The notes: generated from the sequence alone by a model not told the origin. 61,428 nt of DNA from Nocardioides ferulae (GCF_003660455.1 NZ_QZVR01000030.1:1-61428), one strand, 5' to 3'; positions 1-8,709 are shown, counted from the stretch's first letter. Made by a program: numbers and translations.

Positions 1-1
1 C

Positions 2-70
2 AGCGAGACCGACATCATCAACGCCGCTGCCACCAGCATCCTGCACAACCTCACCGGCACCGTCAGCTGA
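2..70 (+). CDS. C-terminal fragment of a truncated CDS
   Basis: An open frame enters from the left edge and ends at TGA 68-70, giving 22 residues that finish in NLTGTVS. The next gene converges from the other strand 18 nt away. The fragment is too short to identify. Codon use matches the surrounding genes, which is why it is treated as the real end of a gene. Its function is unknown. Confidence 0.5.
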   Translation, partial: SETDIINAAATSILHNLTGTVS

Positions 71-88
71 GCGACGGGCCGCAGGCCG

Positions 89-886
89 TCAGAACGCTGA
101 GCGGTGGTGCCCGCCGTCGACGGCGATGTAGTGCCCCGTCAGGTAACCGGCCTGGTCCGAGCAGAGATAGGCGATCGTGGACGCGATCTCCGTGGGCTCA
201 CCCAGCCGTGCGGCCGGCACGCCCGCTGTCTCGATCATCCACGTTCGGCGGTCGTCGGGGTCGGTGAGCCCCTCGTGCGTCTCCAGGTACCAGTTCGTGG
301 TCTTCGTGGCGATCCAGCCGGGCGCGACCGTGTTGATCGCGATCCCGAACCGGGCGTACTCGTCGGCGACGCTCTTGAGTAGCCCGACCGTCGAGGGACG
401 CGTCGCGTTCGCCACCGTGTGCGGCGGCTTGCTCTGCGGCTCCTTCGCCGTGGCCGATCCGATGTGGACGTACCGACCCCACCCCTGCTCCTGCATCGCG
501 GGCAGGACGGCGCGCAGCAGGTGAACCTGGCTCAACGTGTAGGCGCGGTAGGAGTCGACGTAGTCCTCGGCGCGCTCGATCTCCGCGAAGAATCCCCGGA
601 CGTGGAAATCTGCCTGCGTCACCACGATCTCCGGTGCGGCCAGCCGCTGGGTCACCTCGGCGACGGCTGCGTTGATGCCGGCCTCGGTGGTCATGTCGGC
701 CGACACCCCGATGGCGTCGCCGCCGCTGCTCACGATGGCGTCGACGGCCGTGTCGATGTGCCGCTGCGTCCTCGCCACGATCGCGACACGCGCACCCTCG
801 GCCGCAAGCATCCTGGCGACTTCGAGTCCGATGCCCTTGCTGCCGCCGACGACGAGGGCCGTCCTGCCGGCGATCCGGTAGTCCAC
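89..886 (-). CDS. Atypical short-chain dehydrogenase/reductase (SDR)
   Basis: This 265-aa protein has a Rossmann N-terminus with the NAD(P) motif GGSKGIG at residues 14-20, a GSA segment in the catalytic-Ser region and a C-terminal GHYIAVDGG signature. The usual YxxxK active-site motif is missing: alignment on the following GLLKSVA helix puts ANATR there, near residue 160. A subgroup of SDRs with an SN..R-type sequence at this position is known, and its activity is poorly defined. It is the last gene of the nine-gene leftward operon and starts 4 nt after the preceding SDR stop. It may be a non-canonical reductase or a structural homologue. Confidence 0.85.
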   Translation of the reverse strand: MDYRIAGRTALVVGGSKGIGLEVARMLAAEGARVAIVARTQRHIDTAVDAIVSSGGDAIGVSADMTTEAGINAAVAEVTQRLAAPEIVVTQADFHVRGFFAEIERAEDYVDSYRAYTLSQVHLLRAVLPAMQEQGWGRYVHIGSATAKEPQSKPPHTVANATRPSTVGLLKSVADEYARFGIAINTVAPGWIATKTTNWYLETHEGLTDPDDRRTWMIETAGVPAARLGEPTEIASTIAYLCSDQAGYLTGHYIAVDGGHHRSAF

Positions 887-890
887 GGGT

Positions 891-1664
891 CTACCGCGGA
901 CCGAAGCGCTGGCCGCCGTCGAGACGAACGACCTCGCCGTTGAGATAGGTGTTGGACAGCAGGTGTACGGCGAGATCGCCGAACTCCGACGGCTGACCGA
1001 GCCGCTTCGGGAACGGCACGGCCGAGCCGTACGCCTTGAGCGCCTCCTCGCCGACCGACTCCATGATGGGGGTCCGCATCGTGCCGGGTGCGATGCAGCA
1101 GACCCGGATGCCGACCGCGCTCAGGTCGCGGGCGGAGACCAGGGTGAGGCCGACGACGCCGGCCTTCGCGGCCGAGTAGGCGCTCTGCCCCATCTGTCCC
1201 TCGAACGCCGCGATGCTCGCGGTCGTCACGATCGCGCCCCGCGCGCCGTCCTCGCCGGGCTCCTGCCGGGCGATGGCCGCGGCGCCGAGCCGGAGCACGT
1301 TGTAGGTGCCGTTGAGGTAGAGGTCCACGGTCTTGCGGAAGGAGTCCATGCTCGCCGGCGACCCGTCCTTCTGGACGACCTTCTCGGCAACGCCCCAGCC
1401 TCCGTGGGCGGTGACGAGGTAGCGCAGCGGAGCAAGTGCCTCGGCGGCGGCGATGGCGGCGCCGACCATGTCGTCGTCGTTGACGTCGGTGCGGACATAG
1501 GTGCACCGGTCGCCGAGTTCGGCTGCCAGCTTCTCGCCCTTGTCGTCGGCGAGGTCGGCGATGACCACGGCGGTCCCCTGGTCGATCAGGGCACGGACGG
1601 TGGCTTCGCCGAGCCCCCCGGCACCGCCGGTGACGATCGCGGAGGCATTGTTGTCGGTCATCAT
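891..1664 (-). CDS. HSD10-like 3-hydroxyacyl-CoA dehydrogenase (SDR)
   Basis: This 257-aa SDR has TGGAGGLG near the N-terminus, the catalytic Ser in TTASIAAFEGQ and a normal YSAAK motif. The segments AFEGQMGQSAYSAAKAG and LNGEVVRLDGG are typical of the type-2 3-hydroxyacyl-CoA/17beta-hydroxysteroid dehydrogenase (HSD10) group, which oxidises 3-hydroxyacyl-CoA with NAD. In this operon it most likely performs the dehydrogenase step of beta-oxidation. Two ATG codons are adjacent at the start. The first overlaps the TGA of the upstream ligase (ATGA), implying translational coupling. The exact substrate is inferred only from context. Confidence 0.88.
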   Translation of the reverse strand: MMTDNNASAIVTGGAGGLGEATVRALIDQGTAVVIADLADDKGEKLAAELGDRCTYVRTDVNDDDMVGAAIAAAEALAPLRYLVTAHGGWGVAEKVVQKDGSPASMDSFRKTVDLYLNGTYNVLRLGAAAIARQEPGEDGARGAIVTTASIAAFEGQMGQSAYSAAKAGVVGLTLVSARDLSAVGIRVCCIAPGTMRTPIMESVGEEALKAYGSAVPFPKRLGQPSEFGDLAVHLLSNTYLNGEVVRLDGGQRFGPR

Positions 1665-3235
1665 CGAGACCCTTCTGTCGTGGTGGAGAGGAGCTGCTGG
1701 CGCAACTGCTGTTTGGCGACCTTCGCCAGGCCCGTGCGGGGGAGCTCGTCCATCAGCTCGAGCCGCTCGGGAACCTTCTGGGGCATCAGGCCTGCTTCGG
1801 CCATCCATGCCTTGAGCTCGACCAGCGTGGGCTGGGAGCCGGCCGCAGGTACGACGACGGCGCAGACCAGCTCGCCGCGCTCCTCGTCCGGCAGGCCGAT
1901 GACGGCGCACTCGGCGACCTCCGGCCGCGCGATCAGGACGGTCTCGATCTCGAACGGCGCGATGTTCTCGCCCTTGCGGATGATCAGGTCCTTCAGGCGG
2001 CCGATCACCTCGAGGTGACCGCTCGGGCGAAGCTGTCCCAGGTCCCCGGTGCGGAACCAGCCGTCCTCGGTGAAGTTGGCGGCAGTGTCTGCGGGGTCGC
2101 AGTAGCCGCGGCACACACCGCGGCCGGACACCTGGATCTCGCCGGCCTCACCGGGGCCGACCTCGATACCGTCAGCGTCGACGAGGCGAACCTGGCTGCC
2201 CGGAATGACGCGGCCGTCCGTGACAGCGAGGATCTCGTCGGCATCGTCGGGGTTGGCAACCCCGATCATCGGCGCCTCTGTCATGCCGTAGTCGTGGGCG
2301 AGCCGGCAGCCGACCTCGGCGGTGACCTCGTGGAACAGGTGTGGCGGGCAGGGTGCACCGCCTCCCTTGAGGGTGCGCAGGGTCGCCAGGGGCGGGCCGC
2401 CGGCGGCACGAGCGAACCCGACGAATGCCTGGTAGAACGGCGGCGCGCCGCCGGTCGTCGTCACGCCGTGCTCCTTGAACAGCGCCAGCGTGGGCTGGGG
2501 CTCGAACGCCTCGACCAGCAGCACCGGATATCCGCCGGCGAGGGCGGCGATCAGGTACTCGATGCCCCCCACATGAGCGATGGGGAAGGCCATCGCGGCG
2601 ACTTCCCCGGGCTCTCGTCCCAGGCCGCCGATCCCGCCGAACGCGAGCCCCGTCGTGAGCAGAGTGTCGTCGGTGTGCCGCGCGCCCTTGGGGGTGCCCG
2701 TGGAGCCCGAGGTGAAGTAGATCCAGCGGATGTCGTCAGCGTCGTAGGGCTCCCCGAGGCCGGCCACCGGGTCGGCTTCCGGCGCGACGGCGCCGATCTC
2801 CAGCACCAGAGGCGAGGTATGCCCCTCCAGCGGAAGCCTGGCGGCGAGCTCGAGGTAGTCGGTCCCCCGCCAGGTGCCCGGCACCAGCAGGGTCTCCGAA
2901 CCGGAGGTCCGCACCGCGGCGCCCATCTCGCGCTCACGGTAGAGGGGAATGATCGGCGCCTGGATCGCGCCCAGTCGGCGCAGGGCTCCCATCACCAGCA
3001 CGGTGGAGACACGGGTCGGCAGGGTCCACGCCACGCGGCTCCCCTGCCCGATCCCCTCGCGCGACAGCGCGGCGGCGACCCGGTCCACGCGGGCGTCGTA
3101 CTCGCCGAAGGTGAGCCGTTCGCCGTCGTCGCCGATCAGGAAGGTCGCGTCCGGAGTCGCCGAGGCGCGGGCGCGGACGAGTCCGTCGAAGGTGGTGCTG
3201 GCGATCTGCCAGGGCCACGAAGGCGTCTGGGTCAC
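1661..3235 (-). CDS. AMP-forming acyl-CoA ligase (FadD/cyclohexanecarboxylate-CoA ligase type)
   Basis: This 524-aa ANL-superfamily adenylating enzyme has the P-loop YFTSGSTGTPKG, the YGMTEAP motif, the hinge TGDLGQLRPSGHLEVIGRLKD and a C-terminal catalytic-Lys region PRTGLAKVAKQQL. It should activate a free carboxylic acid to the acyl-CoA for the rest of the pathway. The GTG start at 3235 was chosen because it overlaps the TGA of the MaoC gene (GTGA). An upstream extension of the frame runs through that gene and is not credible. Its length is normal for the family. The match is close to actinobacterial ligases for cyclic carboxylic acids, but the substrate is not determined. Confidence 0.9.
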   Translation of the reverse strand: MTQTPSWPWQIASTTFDGLVRARASATPDATFLIGDDGERLTFGEYDARVDRVAAALSREGIGQGSRVAWTLPTRVSTVLVMGALRRLGAIQAPIIPLYREREMGAAVRTSGSETLLVPGTWRGTDYLELAARLPLEGHTSPLVLEIGAVAPEADPVAGLGEPYDADDIRWIYFTSGSTGTPKGARHTDDTLLTTGLAFGGIGGLGREPGEVAAMAFPIAHVGGIEYLIAALAGGYPVLLVEAFEPQPTLALFKEHGVTTTGGAPPFYQAFVGFARAAGGPPLATLRTLKGGGAPCPPHLFHEVTAEVGCRLAHDYGMTEAPMIGVANPDDADEILAVTDGRVIPGSQVRLVDADGIEVGPGEAGEIQVSGRGVCRGYCDPADTAANFTEDGWFRTGDLGQLRPSGHLEVIGRLKDLIIRKGENIAPFEIETVLIARPEVAECAVIGLPDEERGELVCAVVVPAAGSQPTLVELKAWMAEAGLMPQKVPERLELMDELPRTGLAKVAKQQLRQQLLSTTTEGSR

Positions 3236-3744
3236 GACGTCTCCCCGAAGTAGTAGCGGGCGACGAGGTCGGCGACACACGCAGGCTTGACGGAGCCCTC
3301 GAGCTCGATCGTCGTCCGGGTCACGACCTGGACGGCGCTCTCCCCGATCCTCTCCACGGAGGCCATCAGGCTCCGCGCCCGGATCCGGCTGCCTTCGCGA
3401 ACAGCCGCGGGGAAGCGAACCCGGTCCAGTCCGTAGTTCACGCCCATCACGGCACCGTCGATCCGGCGCAGCTGGTTCACGAAGTACGGCACCAGCGAGA
3501 GGGTGAGGAATCCATGGGCCACCGTCGCTCCGAACGGGCCCGATGCGGCCCGCTCCGGGTCGACGTGGATCCACTGGTGGTCGAGGGTGTCGTCGGCGAA
3601 CCCGTCGATCCGCTGCTGGTCGACCACGAGCCAGGGCGTCGGCCCGATCTCGTCGCCCACAGCGGCCTCCAAGTCGGCCATCCCGCGGTAGATGACCGCG
3701 TCGGTCGGCGCTTGGTCGGCGTCGGTCAGGTCGATCCGGGTCAC
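3232..3744 (-). CDS. MaoC-like enoyl-CoA hydratase
   Basis: This 170-aa single hot-dog protein has the segment TLDHQWIHVDPERAASGPFGATVAHGF. It corresponds to the R-specific hydratase motif, but the usual Asp-x-Asn-Pro portion is replaced by DHQWIH, as in NodN/MaoC-type dehydratases. It probably hydrates a trans-2-enoyl-CoA intermediate. It lies between the Ltp-like gene (1-nt gap) and the ligase (GTGA overlap). A second MaoC partner of the ChsH1/ChsH2 heterodimer type is not adjacent, so it may act as a homodimer. Confidence 0.88.
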   Translation of the reverse strand: MTRIDLTDADQAPTDAVIYRGMADLEAAVGDEIGPTPWLVVDQQRIDGFADDTLDHQWIHVDPERAASGPFGATVAHGFLTLSLVPYFVNQLRRIDGAVMGVNYGLDRVRFPAAVREGSRIRARSLMASVERIGESAVQVVTRTTIELEGSVKPACVADLVARYYFGETS

Positions 3745-3745
3745 G

Positions 3746-4936
3746 TCACGCCTCCCGGTTGCTCAGCAGGAGGCAGCCCGCGACGGGGCCACCACCGGCA
3801 CCGACCACGGCGATCTCAGGCTGGCGGGCGACCTGACGCTCGCCGCCCTCACCCCAGAGCTGGACGCACGCCTCGTGCAGGTGGCCGAAGCCGTGCAGCC
3901 GGCCCGCGGAGAGCTGGCCGCCCGACGTGTTCAACGGAAGGTCGCCGTCGCGGGCGATCCGGTCACCGCCGTCGAGCAGGTCGCCTGCGCGGCCGTGCTC
4001 GACCAGGCCGAGCGCGTCGAGCCAGCTGACGGTGAGGAAGGTGAAGCCGTCGTAGAGCTGTGCCACGTCGACGTCGGCCGCAGTGAGGCTCGTGCGCTCC
4101 CACATCGACGCGGCGGCGTCGTAGGCAGCCATCGACGTGACGTCGGCCCGCTGGTCCCAGGTCGGTCGCTCGTACATGCCGGTGCCGACGGACTCGACGA
4201 CCAGTGGTGTACGACGCAGACCGGCGGATCCGGCGCGGGAGACCACGATCGCGGTCGCGCCGTCACACGGCACGTCGCAGTCGTAGAGCCCGAACGGCGT
4301 CGAGATGACCCGCGCGGAGAGGTAGTCCTCCATCGTCATCGGGTCGCGGTAGATCGCCGCCGGGTTCAGGGCCGCGTTGCGGCGTCCGTTGAGCGCCACC
4401 TGGCCCAGCTGCTCCTTGGTGAGCCCGTGATCGTGCATGTAGCGCGTCGCCGGCAGCCCGAGCCAGTTCGCCGCCGACAGCGCACCGAACGGCGCGGAGT
4501 ACTGCAGGTGCGGAGGCAGCTCGCCGCCGGGCACCAGCGCGGAGGCGCGGCCGCCCCCGGCCTGCGCCGTGCCCTCCCAGACCGAGCGGAACACCACGAC
4601 GTGCTGCGCGAGCCCGAGGGCCACGGCCATGCAGGCCTCGATCACGGGACCCACCTGGGCCGCGGTCTCGATCGAGCCCATGTACCAGCGGCTCCGGATG
4701 CCCAGCGCCGTCTGGACCTGCGAGACGTCCGCTCCAGTGAAGCCAGGCGCGGGAACGCCCGGCCCGGGATAACTGGCGACACCGTCGATGTCGTCGAAGG
4801 ACAGGCCGGCATCGGCCACTGCGCGCTCGATCGCCTCGATGGTGAGGTCGAGGCCGTCGCGCATGAGTCGGCGGCCGACCGCGGACTGGCCGATGCCGCT
4901 GATGGTCGCACGACCGTCGAAGGGTCCCCTGCTCAT
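3746..4936 (-). CDS. Thiolase-fold Ltp-type protein, probable acyl-CoA aldolase subunit
   Basis: This 396-aa thiolase-superfamily protein has no Cys at the usual N-terminal nucleophile position; the segment reads MGSIETAAQVGPV. The C-terminal signature is GGQLSAGRLHGFGHLHEA, not GHPxGATG. These features fit the lipid-transfer-protein/SCP2-like group, whose Ltp2 member catalyses retro-aldol cleavage with a DUF35 partner in steroid side-chain degradation. The next gene upstream in the operon is exactly such a DUF35 protein, and its TGA overlaps this ATG. Aldolase activity is inference from the pair. Confidence 0.82.
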   Translation of the reverse strand: MSRGPFDGRATISGIGQSAVGRRLMRDGLDLTIEAIERAVADAGLSFDDIDGVASYPGPGVPAPGFTGADVSQVQTALGIRSRWYMGSIETAAQVGPVIEACMAVALGLAQHVVVFRSVWEGTAQAGGGRASALVPGGELPPHLQYSAPFGALSAANWLGLPATRYMHDHGLTKEQLGQVALNGRRNAALNPAAIYRDPMTMEDYLSARVISTPFGLYDCDVPCDGATAIVVSRAGSAGLRRTPLVVESVGTGMYERPTWDQRADVTSMAAYDAAASMWERTSLTAADVDVAQLYDGFTFLTVSWLDALGLVEHGRAGDLLDGGDRIARDGDLPLNTSGGQLSAGRLHGFGHLHEACVQLWGEGGERQVARQPEIAVVGAGGGPVAGCLLLSNREA

Positions 4937-5373
4937 GCCACACCTCCTGCTGGACGGAACAGCGGCAGCCAGATGTCGCCGCGCTGCTCGTCGCTCCAAT
5001 GCTCGAAGAACACCTCGACCTCCATGCCGATCGCCACCTCAGCGGGGTCGATGTCGACGAGCTGGCTCATGATCCGCACGTCGGGCTGCTCCTCCAGCTC
5101 CACCAGCACCACGACGTACGGCGGCGGGAGACTCGGCAGCCACGGCTGGGCGTTGACGGTGAAGGTGGCGACGCGGCCGCGGCCGGAGACCGGGGCGGGC
5201 GCGACATCGCGACTGCGGCAGCGCCAGCAGATCGGGCCGGGTGGGTGGAAGAACTGCTCGCAGCTCTCGCAGCGGTAGACGAGCAGGTGGCCGTCCCGAC
5301 CGCCGGTCCAGAAGGCCTCCGTGTAACCGGATGCGGTGGGCAACAGCCGGAACTCCGGCCGGGTGTAGGGCAT
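4933..5373 (-). CDS. Zinc-ribbon OB-fold (DUF35) protein, partner of the Ltp-type protein
   Basis: This 146-aa protein has Cys35, Cys38, Cys49 and Cys52 as a rubredoxin-like zinc ribbon (YRCESCEQFF...ICWRCRS), followed by an OB-fold segment with GRVATFTV and VELEEQPDVRIMSQL. DUF35 proteins bind acyl-CoA and form obligate complexes with thiolase-like enzymes such as Ltp2 or archaeal HMG-CoA synthase. Its TGA overlaps the ATG of the downstream Ltp-like gene, so the two are probably made together as a complex. It starts 1 nt after the stop of the thiolase gene. Confidence 0.88.
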   Translation of the reverse strand: MPYTRPEFRLLPTASGYTEAFWTGGRDGHLLVYRCESCEQFFHPPGPICWRCRSRDVAPAPVSGRGRVATFTVNAQPWLPSLPPPYVVVLVELEEQPDVRIMSQLVDIDPAEVAIGMEVEVFFEHWSDEQRGDIWLPLFRPAGGVA

Positions 5374-5374
5374 C

Positions 5375-6535
5375 TCAGTCCTTCCCGATCCCGAGCACGG
5401 TCACGGCCGAGACCGCGGTGGGACCACCGACGTTGTGGGCGAGCCCCATGCGGGCGTTGTCGACCTGGTTGGCTGCCTCGCCACGCAGCTGCTCGAACAG
5501 CTCGACGCACTGCGCGACACCGGTCGCCCCCGGCGGGTGGCCCTTGGCCTTGAGCCCGCCGCTGGGATTGACGGGCAGCCGACCGCCGATGCTCGTCTCC
5601 CCCGCCTCGAGGAGCTTGTGGGCACCGAACCGCTCGGCGAAGCCGAGGTCCTCGTACGAGATCATCTCGACGCCGCTGAAGCAGTCGTGCACCTCGGCCA
5701 CGTCGATGTCCGAGGGCCCGATGCCCGCCATGGCGTAGGCGGCCCGGGCTGCCTTCACCGTCGGCGGGAACGACGTCATGTCGCGCTTGTGCTGGTGCAT
5801 CACGCGGTCCAGTCCGAGGCCCACGCCACGCACCCAGACCGGGCGGTCGGTGTAGCGGTCGACCACGTCCTCGGCCACCAGGAGCAGCGCGGCCGCACCG
5901 TCGCTCTGCGGCGTGCAGTCGAGGAGGCCGAAGGGCTCGACGACCGTGGGGGCCGCAAGGACCTGCTCGATCGTGATCTCGAAGCGCAGCTGTGCCTTCG
6001 GGTTGGGCAGAGCGTGGCGGTGGTTCTTCACCGCCACCATGGCCATGTGCTCCCGCGTCGCGGGCGACTCGTGGAGGTACCTGGCGACGTGGAGCGCGAA
6101 GTTGGCGGGCGCGATCAGGCCGAGCGGGTAGTCCCAGGCCGAGTCGCGCGTCATCCCCGCCCACTCCCAGAAGGTCGTCCGTGTGGAGGACTCGCGCACC
6201 TTGTCGGCACCGACGACCAGGGCGACGTCGACCGCGCCGGATCCGACGGCGTAGGTCGCGTTGCGGACAGCGTCGTTGCCGGTGGCGCAGGCGTTCTCCA
6301 CGCGGGTGACCGGGATGTCCAGCAGGCCACACGTGTCCGCGAGGATCCCCGACGGGAACCCGTCGGTCGTGCTGAGCTCGCCGAACCAGGCGGCCTCGAT
6401 GTCGGAACGGTCCAGACCCTTGTCGACGTGGGCGGCCATCTCCGAGACGGCCATGGGGACGAGGTCCTTGATGCCCAGGCCGAAGTGCTCGCGGAACGGG
6501 GTCATCCCGGCTCCGACCACAGCGACTCGCCTCAT
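5375..6535 (-). CDS. Thiolase / SCP-x-like acyl-CoA acyltransferase
   Basis: This 386-aa thiolase-superfamily protein keeps a nucleophilic Cys at about residue 83 (VENACATGNDAV), EVHDCFSG in the middle and a C-terminal GGLKAKGHPPGATG containing the catalytic-type His. Unlike its neighbour at 3746-4936, it could therefore perform thiolytic cleavage. It is closest in style to SCP-x/acetyl-CoA acetyltransferase proteins. It overlaps by ATGA with the upstream thiolase-fold/DUF35 fusion gene. That protein may supply the OB-fold domain for this enzyme. Confidence 0.86.
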   Translation of the reverse strand: MRRVAVVGAGMTPFREHFGLGIKDLVPMAVSEMAAHVDKGLDRSDIEAAWFGELSTTDGFPSGILADTCGLLDIPVTRVENACATGNDAVRNATYAVGSGAVDVALVVGADKVRESSTRTTFWEWAGMTRDSAWDYPLGLIAPANFALHVARYLHESPATREHMAMVAVKNHRHALPNPKAQLRFEITIEQVLAAPTVVEPFGLLDCTPQSDGAAALLLVAEDVVDRYTDRPVWVRGVGLGLDRVMHQHKRDMTSFPPTVKAARAAYAMAGIGPSDIDVAEVHDCFSGVEMISYEDLGFAERFGAHKLLEAGETSIGGRLPVNPSGGLKAKGHPPGATGVAQCVELFEQLRGEAANQVDNARMGLAHNVGGPTAVSAVTVLGIGKD

Positions 6536-7737
6536 GCCGATGCCTCCTCTCGGTGCTGTGCTGCCTCGACGTCCGCCTCCGGAAGGAAGGCGTACCCGTA
6601 GTCGGGGATGCCGGTTCGGGTGGAGATCCGGCGGAACACCAGCGTTCCCCGATCTCCGATCTGCATCGCGCCGGCCTCGACACCGGTGACCTTCACCAGC
6701 GCCCGCACGTCCACGTCGTCGAGCTGGACGATGACGAGGGAGTACGGCGTCGGCAGGCCCGGCACCGGCACGTGGACGGTCACACCGGTGTAGACCTCGC
6801 CGGTGCGGGGCAGCGGCACGAGGGACCAGCCCTCCTCCGACCCACACTCCAGGCAGCGCAGGCGCGGCGGCAGCGCGAGGGTTCCGCAGGCGTCACAGGA
6901 GCCGGCCTCCCATCGCAGCTTCGGCTCGAACGCCCGGTCGTAGGCCGCCAGCGAGATGGCGATGTCCGGGCCCGGCGTGGTCCGGGTGCGCGGGAGGGGC
7001 CGCACCTCCGGTGCCACGCTGGCGACCGTCGGCACGCCGTCGACGCGGGCAGCGGTGATGTTCGCCTGCTCGACGGCCAGGACCAGGGCTCCGCCCGGGT
7101 CGGCGATCGCGGCCAGCGCGAAGACCGCAGCTGCCCCGCCAATGACCGGCAGCTCGGGGGGCGTTCCGCTGCAGACCTGACGAGCCTGCTTCGCGGCGAG
7201 GCCGGCGACGACGGTCGGCCTTTCGGTCAGCTCCAGCTGCTCGATGGAGCGACGCACACCCTGCTCCCACAGCAGCCGCGGGTCGTCGTACTCCCGCACG
7301 ATGCCGTCGGCCGCGCGCGACTGCGTCGGCATGCTCCGGACCACCCGGCCCTCGACCGACAGCTCAGGTCCCGTCTCGCCGACGAGCACGGCGCCGGCTC
7401 CAGCCGGGAGCAGGTCGGCGGCGATCACCAGGGTGCCGGGAAGGGCGCCGGCCACCGCGTCGAGGACAGCTGGCGCACCGCCGACCTGCTCGACGACGAC
7501 GACGGACTCATCGAGGCCGATACCGGCCAGCAGGGGCGCTGCGTTCCCACCTTCCAGGAGCGGAAGGTCGTGCGAGACGAAGACGACGCGATCGACCGGG
7601 ACGGTGCCCGCCTTCTCCAGCACGACCCGTGCTGCTGCCACACCCAGTGTCACGGCGTCCTCGTCCAGACCCACGACGCGTCGCTTGCCGTCCGACCATC
7701 CGGGAAGGACGGTCCCGATCGCAGTGAGCCGGCTCAT
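6532..7737 (-). CDS. Inactive-looking HMG-CoA-synthase-like domain fused to a zinc-ribbon OB-fold (DUF35) domain
   Basis: This 401-aa protein has two parts. Residues 1 to about 260 are a degenerate thiolase/HMG-CoA-synthase-like fold (YDDPRLLWEQGVRRS, AGLAAKQA). Residues about 265-401 are a DUF35 domain with Cys281, Cys284, Cys295 and Cys298. The segment aligned with the synthase nucleophile reads VEQVGGAPAVLDAVA and has no Cys, so the N-terminal half is probably a scaffold and not an enzyme. Its TGA overlaps the start of the thiolase gene downstream. A complex in which this fusion supplies the CoA-binding OB-fold to the 5375-6535 thiolase is inferred. Confidence 0.8.
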   Translation of the reverse strand: MSRLTAIGTVLPGWSDGKRRVVGLDEDAVTLGVAAARVVLEKAGTVPVDRVVFVSHDLPLLEGGNAAPLLAGIGLDESVVVVEQVGGAPAVLDAVAGALPGTLVIAADLLPAGAGAVLVGETGPELSVEGRVVRSMPTQSRAADGIVREYDDPRLLWEQGVRRSIEQLELTERPTVVAGLAAKQARQVCSGTPPELPVIGGAAAVFALAAIADPGGALVLAVEQANITAARVDGVPTVASVAPEVRPLPRTRTTPGPDIAISLAAYDRAFEPKLRWEAGSCDACGTLALPPRLRCLECGSEEGWSLVPLPRTGEVYTGVTVHVPVPGLPTPYSLVIVQLDDVDVRALVKVTGVEAGAMQIGDRGTLVFRRISTRTGIPDYGYAFLPEADVEAAQHREEASA

Positions 7738-8681
7738 CGGGCAACCCCGCCGAGGGCCGTGGGGGTGAGCCCCGGAATGCCTGCAGGCGCAATGCCGAAG
7801 ACACCGCGCAGCCCGGCGTCGATCTCGCTGACGGAGAGCTTCTCGCCGCCCTGCGACCGATAGCCGGCACCGACCGACCACGGGCGGGTGGGTGCGAGCG
7901 TTGCGCCGTCGACACGAAGCACCGCACCGGTCAGCCAGCCGGACTGCTCCGAGCAGAGCCAGGCGACGACGGGTGAGGAGTTCTCCGGGTCCAGGCGGCT
8001 CCAGCCGCTCCCCTCCTCGGCCGCGATGCCGGCCGAGGCGGTCATCCGGGTCGCTGCCACCGGCGAGATGCAGTTGGCGGTGACGCCGTAGCGGGCACCC
8101 TCCATCGCGGTGGTCAGCGTGAGGTTGGCGATGCCGGCCTTGGCTGCGCCGTACGCCGCCTGCCCGACGTTGCCGGCGAGACCGGTGCCCGAGGTGGTGT
8201 TGACGATCCGCGCAGCGACGGGGCGACCTGCCTTGTGCTCGGCGCGCCAGTGGTCGCACGCGTGCTTGGTCATCGTGAAGGTGCCCTTGAGGTGGACGTC
8301 GACCACGTTGTCGAAGTCGGCCTCTGTCATCGAGGTGATGGTGCGATCGCGCAGAATCCCGGCGTTGTTGACAATTGCGTCGAGTCTGCCGAACCGGTCC
8401 ACCGTGCGACCCACCAGGGCAGCGACACCGTCCCAGTCGGCGACGCTTCCGCCGTCCGCCACAGCAGTTCCGCCCGCAGCGGTGATCGTCTCCACGACCT
8501 CGTCGGCCGGGTGCTCTCCGCTCGCATCACCGCCCAGTCCCACGCCTAGATCCATGACCACCACGGTGGCGCCGGCGGAGGCGAGCTCCAGGCAGTGACT
8601 GCGCCCGATCCCGCGACCACCCCCGGTCACGATCACGACACGGCCATCGAGCAGGCCATCGGTTGACAGCAACGCGCACAT
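7734..8681 (-). CDS. SDR-family hydroxyacyl-CoA/hydroxysteroid dehydrogenase
   Basis: This 315-aa classical SDR has TGGGRGIG, NNAGILRDR, a catalytic Ser in NTTSGTG and YGAAK. It resembles the SDR part of type-4 17beta-hydroxysteroid dehydrogenase/multifunctional protein 2, which oxidises 3-hydroxyacyl-CoA. About 45 C-terminal residues extend beyond the usual end. It is the first gene of the nine-gene leftward operon. The ATG at 8681 was chosen because GGAGG lies 12 nt upstream and earlier in-frame codons run into the promoter region. The promoter with a palindromic operator lies at 8710-8738. Confidence 0.87.
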   Translation of the reverse strand: MCALLSTDGLLDGRVVIVTGGGRGIGRSHCLELASAGATVVVMDLGVGLGGDASGEHPADEVVETITAAGGTAVADGGSVADWDGVAALVGRTVDRFGRLDAIVNNAGILRDRTITSMTEADFDNVVDVHLKGTFTMTKHACDHWRAEHKAGRPVAARIVNTTSGTGLAGNVGQAAYGAAKAGIANLTLTTAMEGARYGVTANCISPVAATRMTASAGIAAEEGSGWSRLDPENSSPVVAWLCSEQSGWLTGAVLRVDGATLAPTRPWSVGAGYRSQGGEKLSVSEIDAGLRGVFGIAPAGIPGLTPTALGGVAR

Positions 8682-8709
8682 CCCTTCAACGAACCTCCGG
8701 ACAGGGCCG

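Noticed and set aside
8366..8381. A ninth operator copy, TTGAC-N6-GTCGA
   Set aside because: It lies inside the SDR gene where the bases encode the conserved VNNAG motif, so the match is explained by coding constraint.
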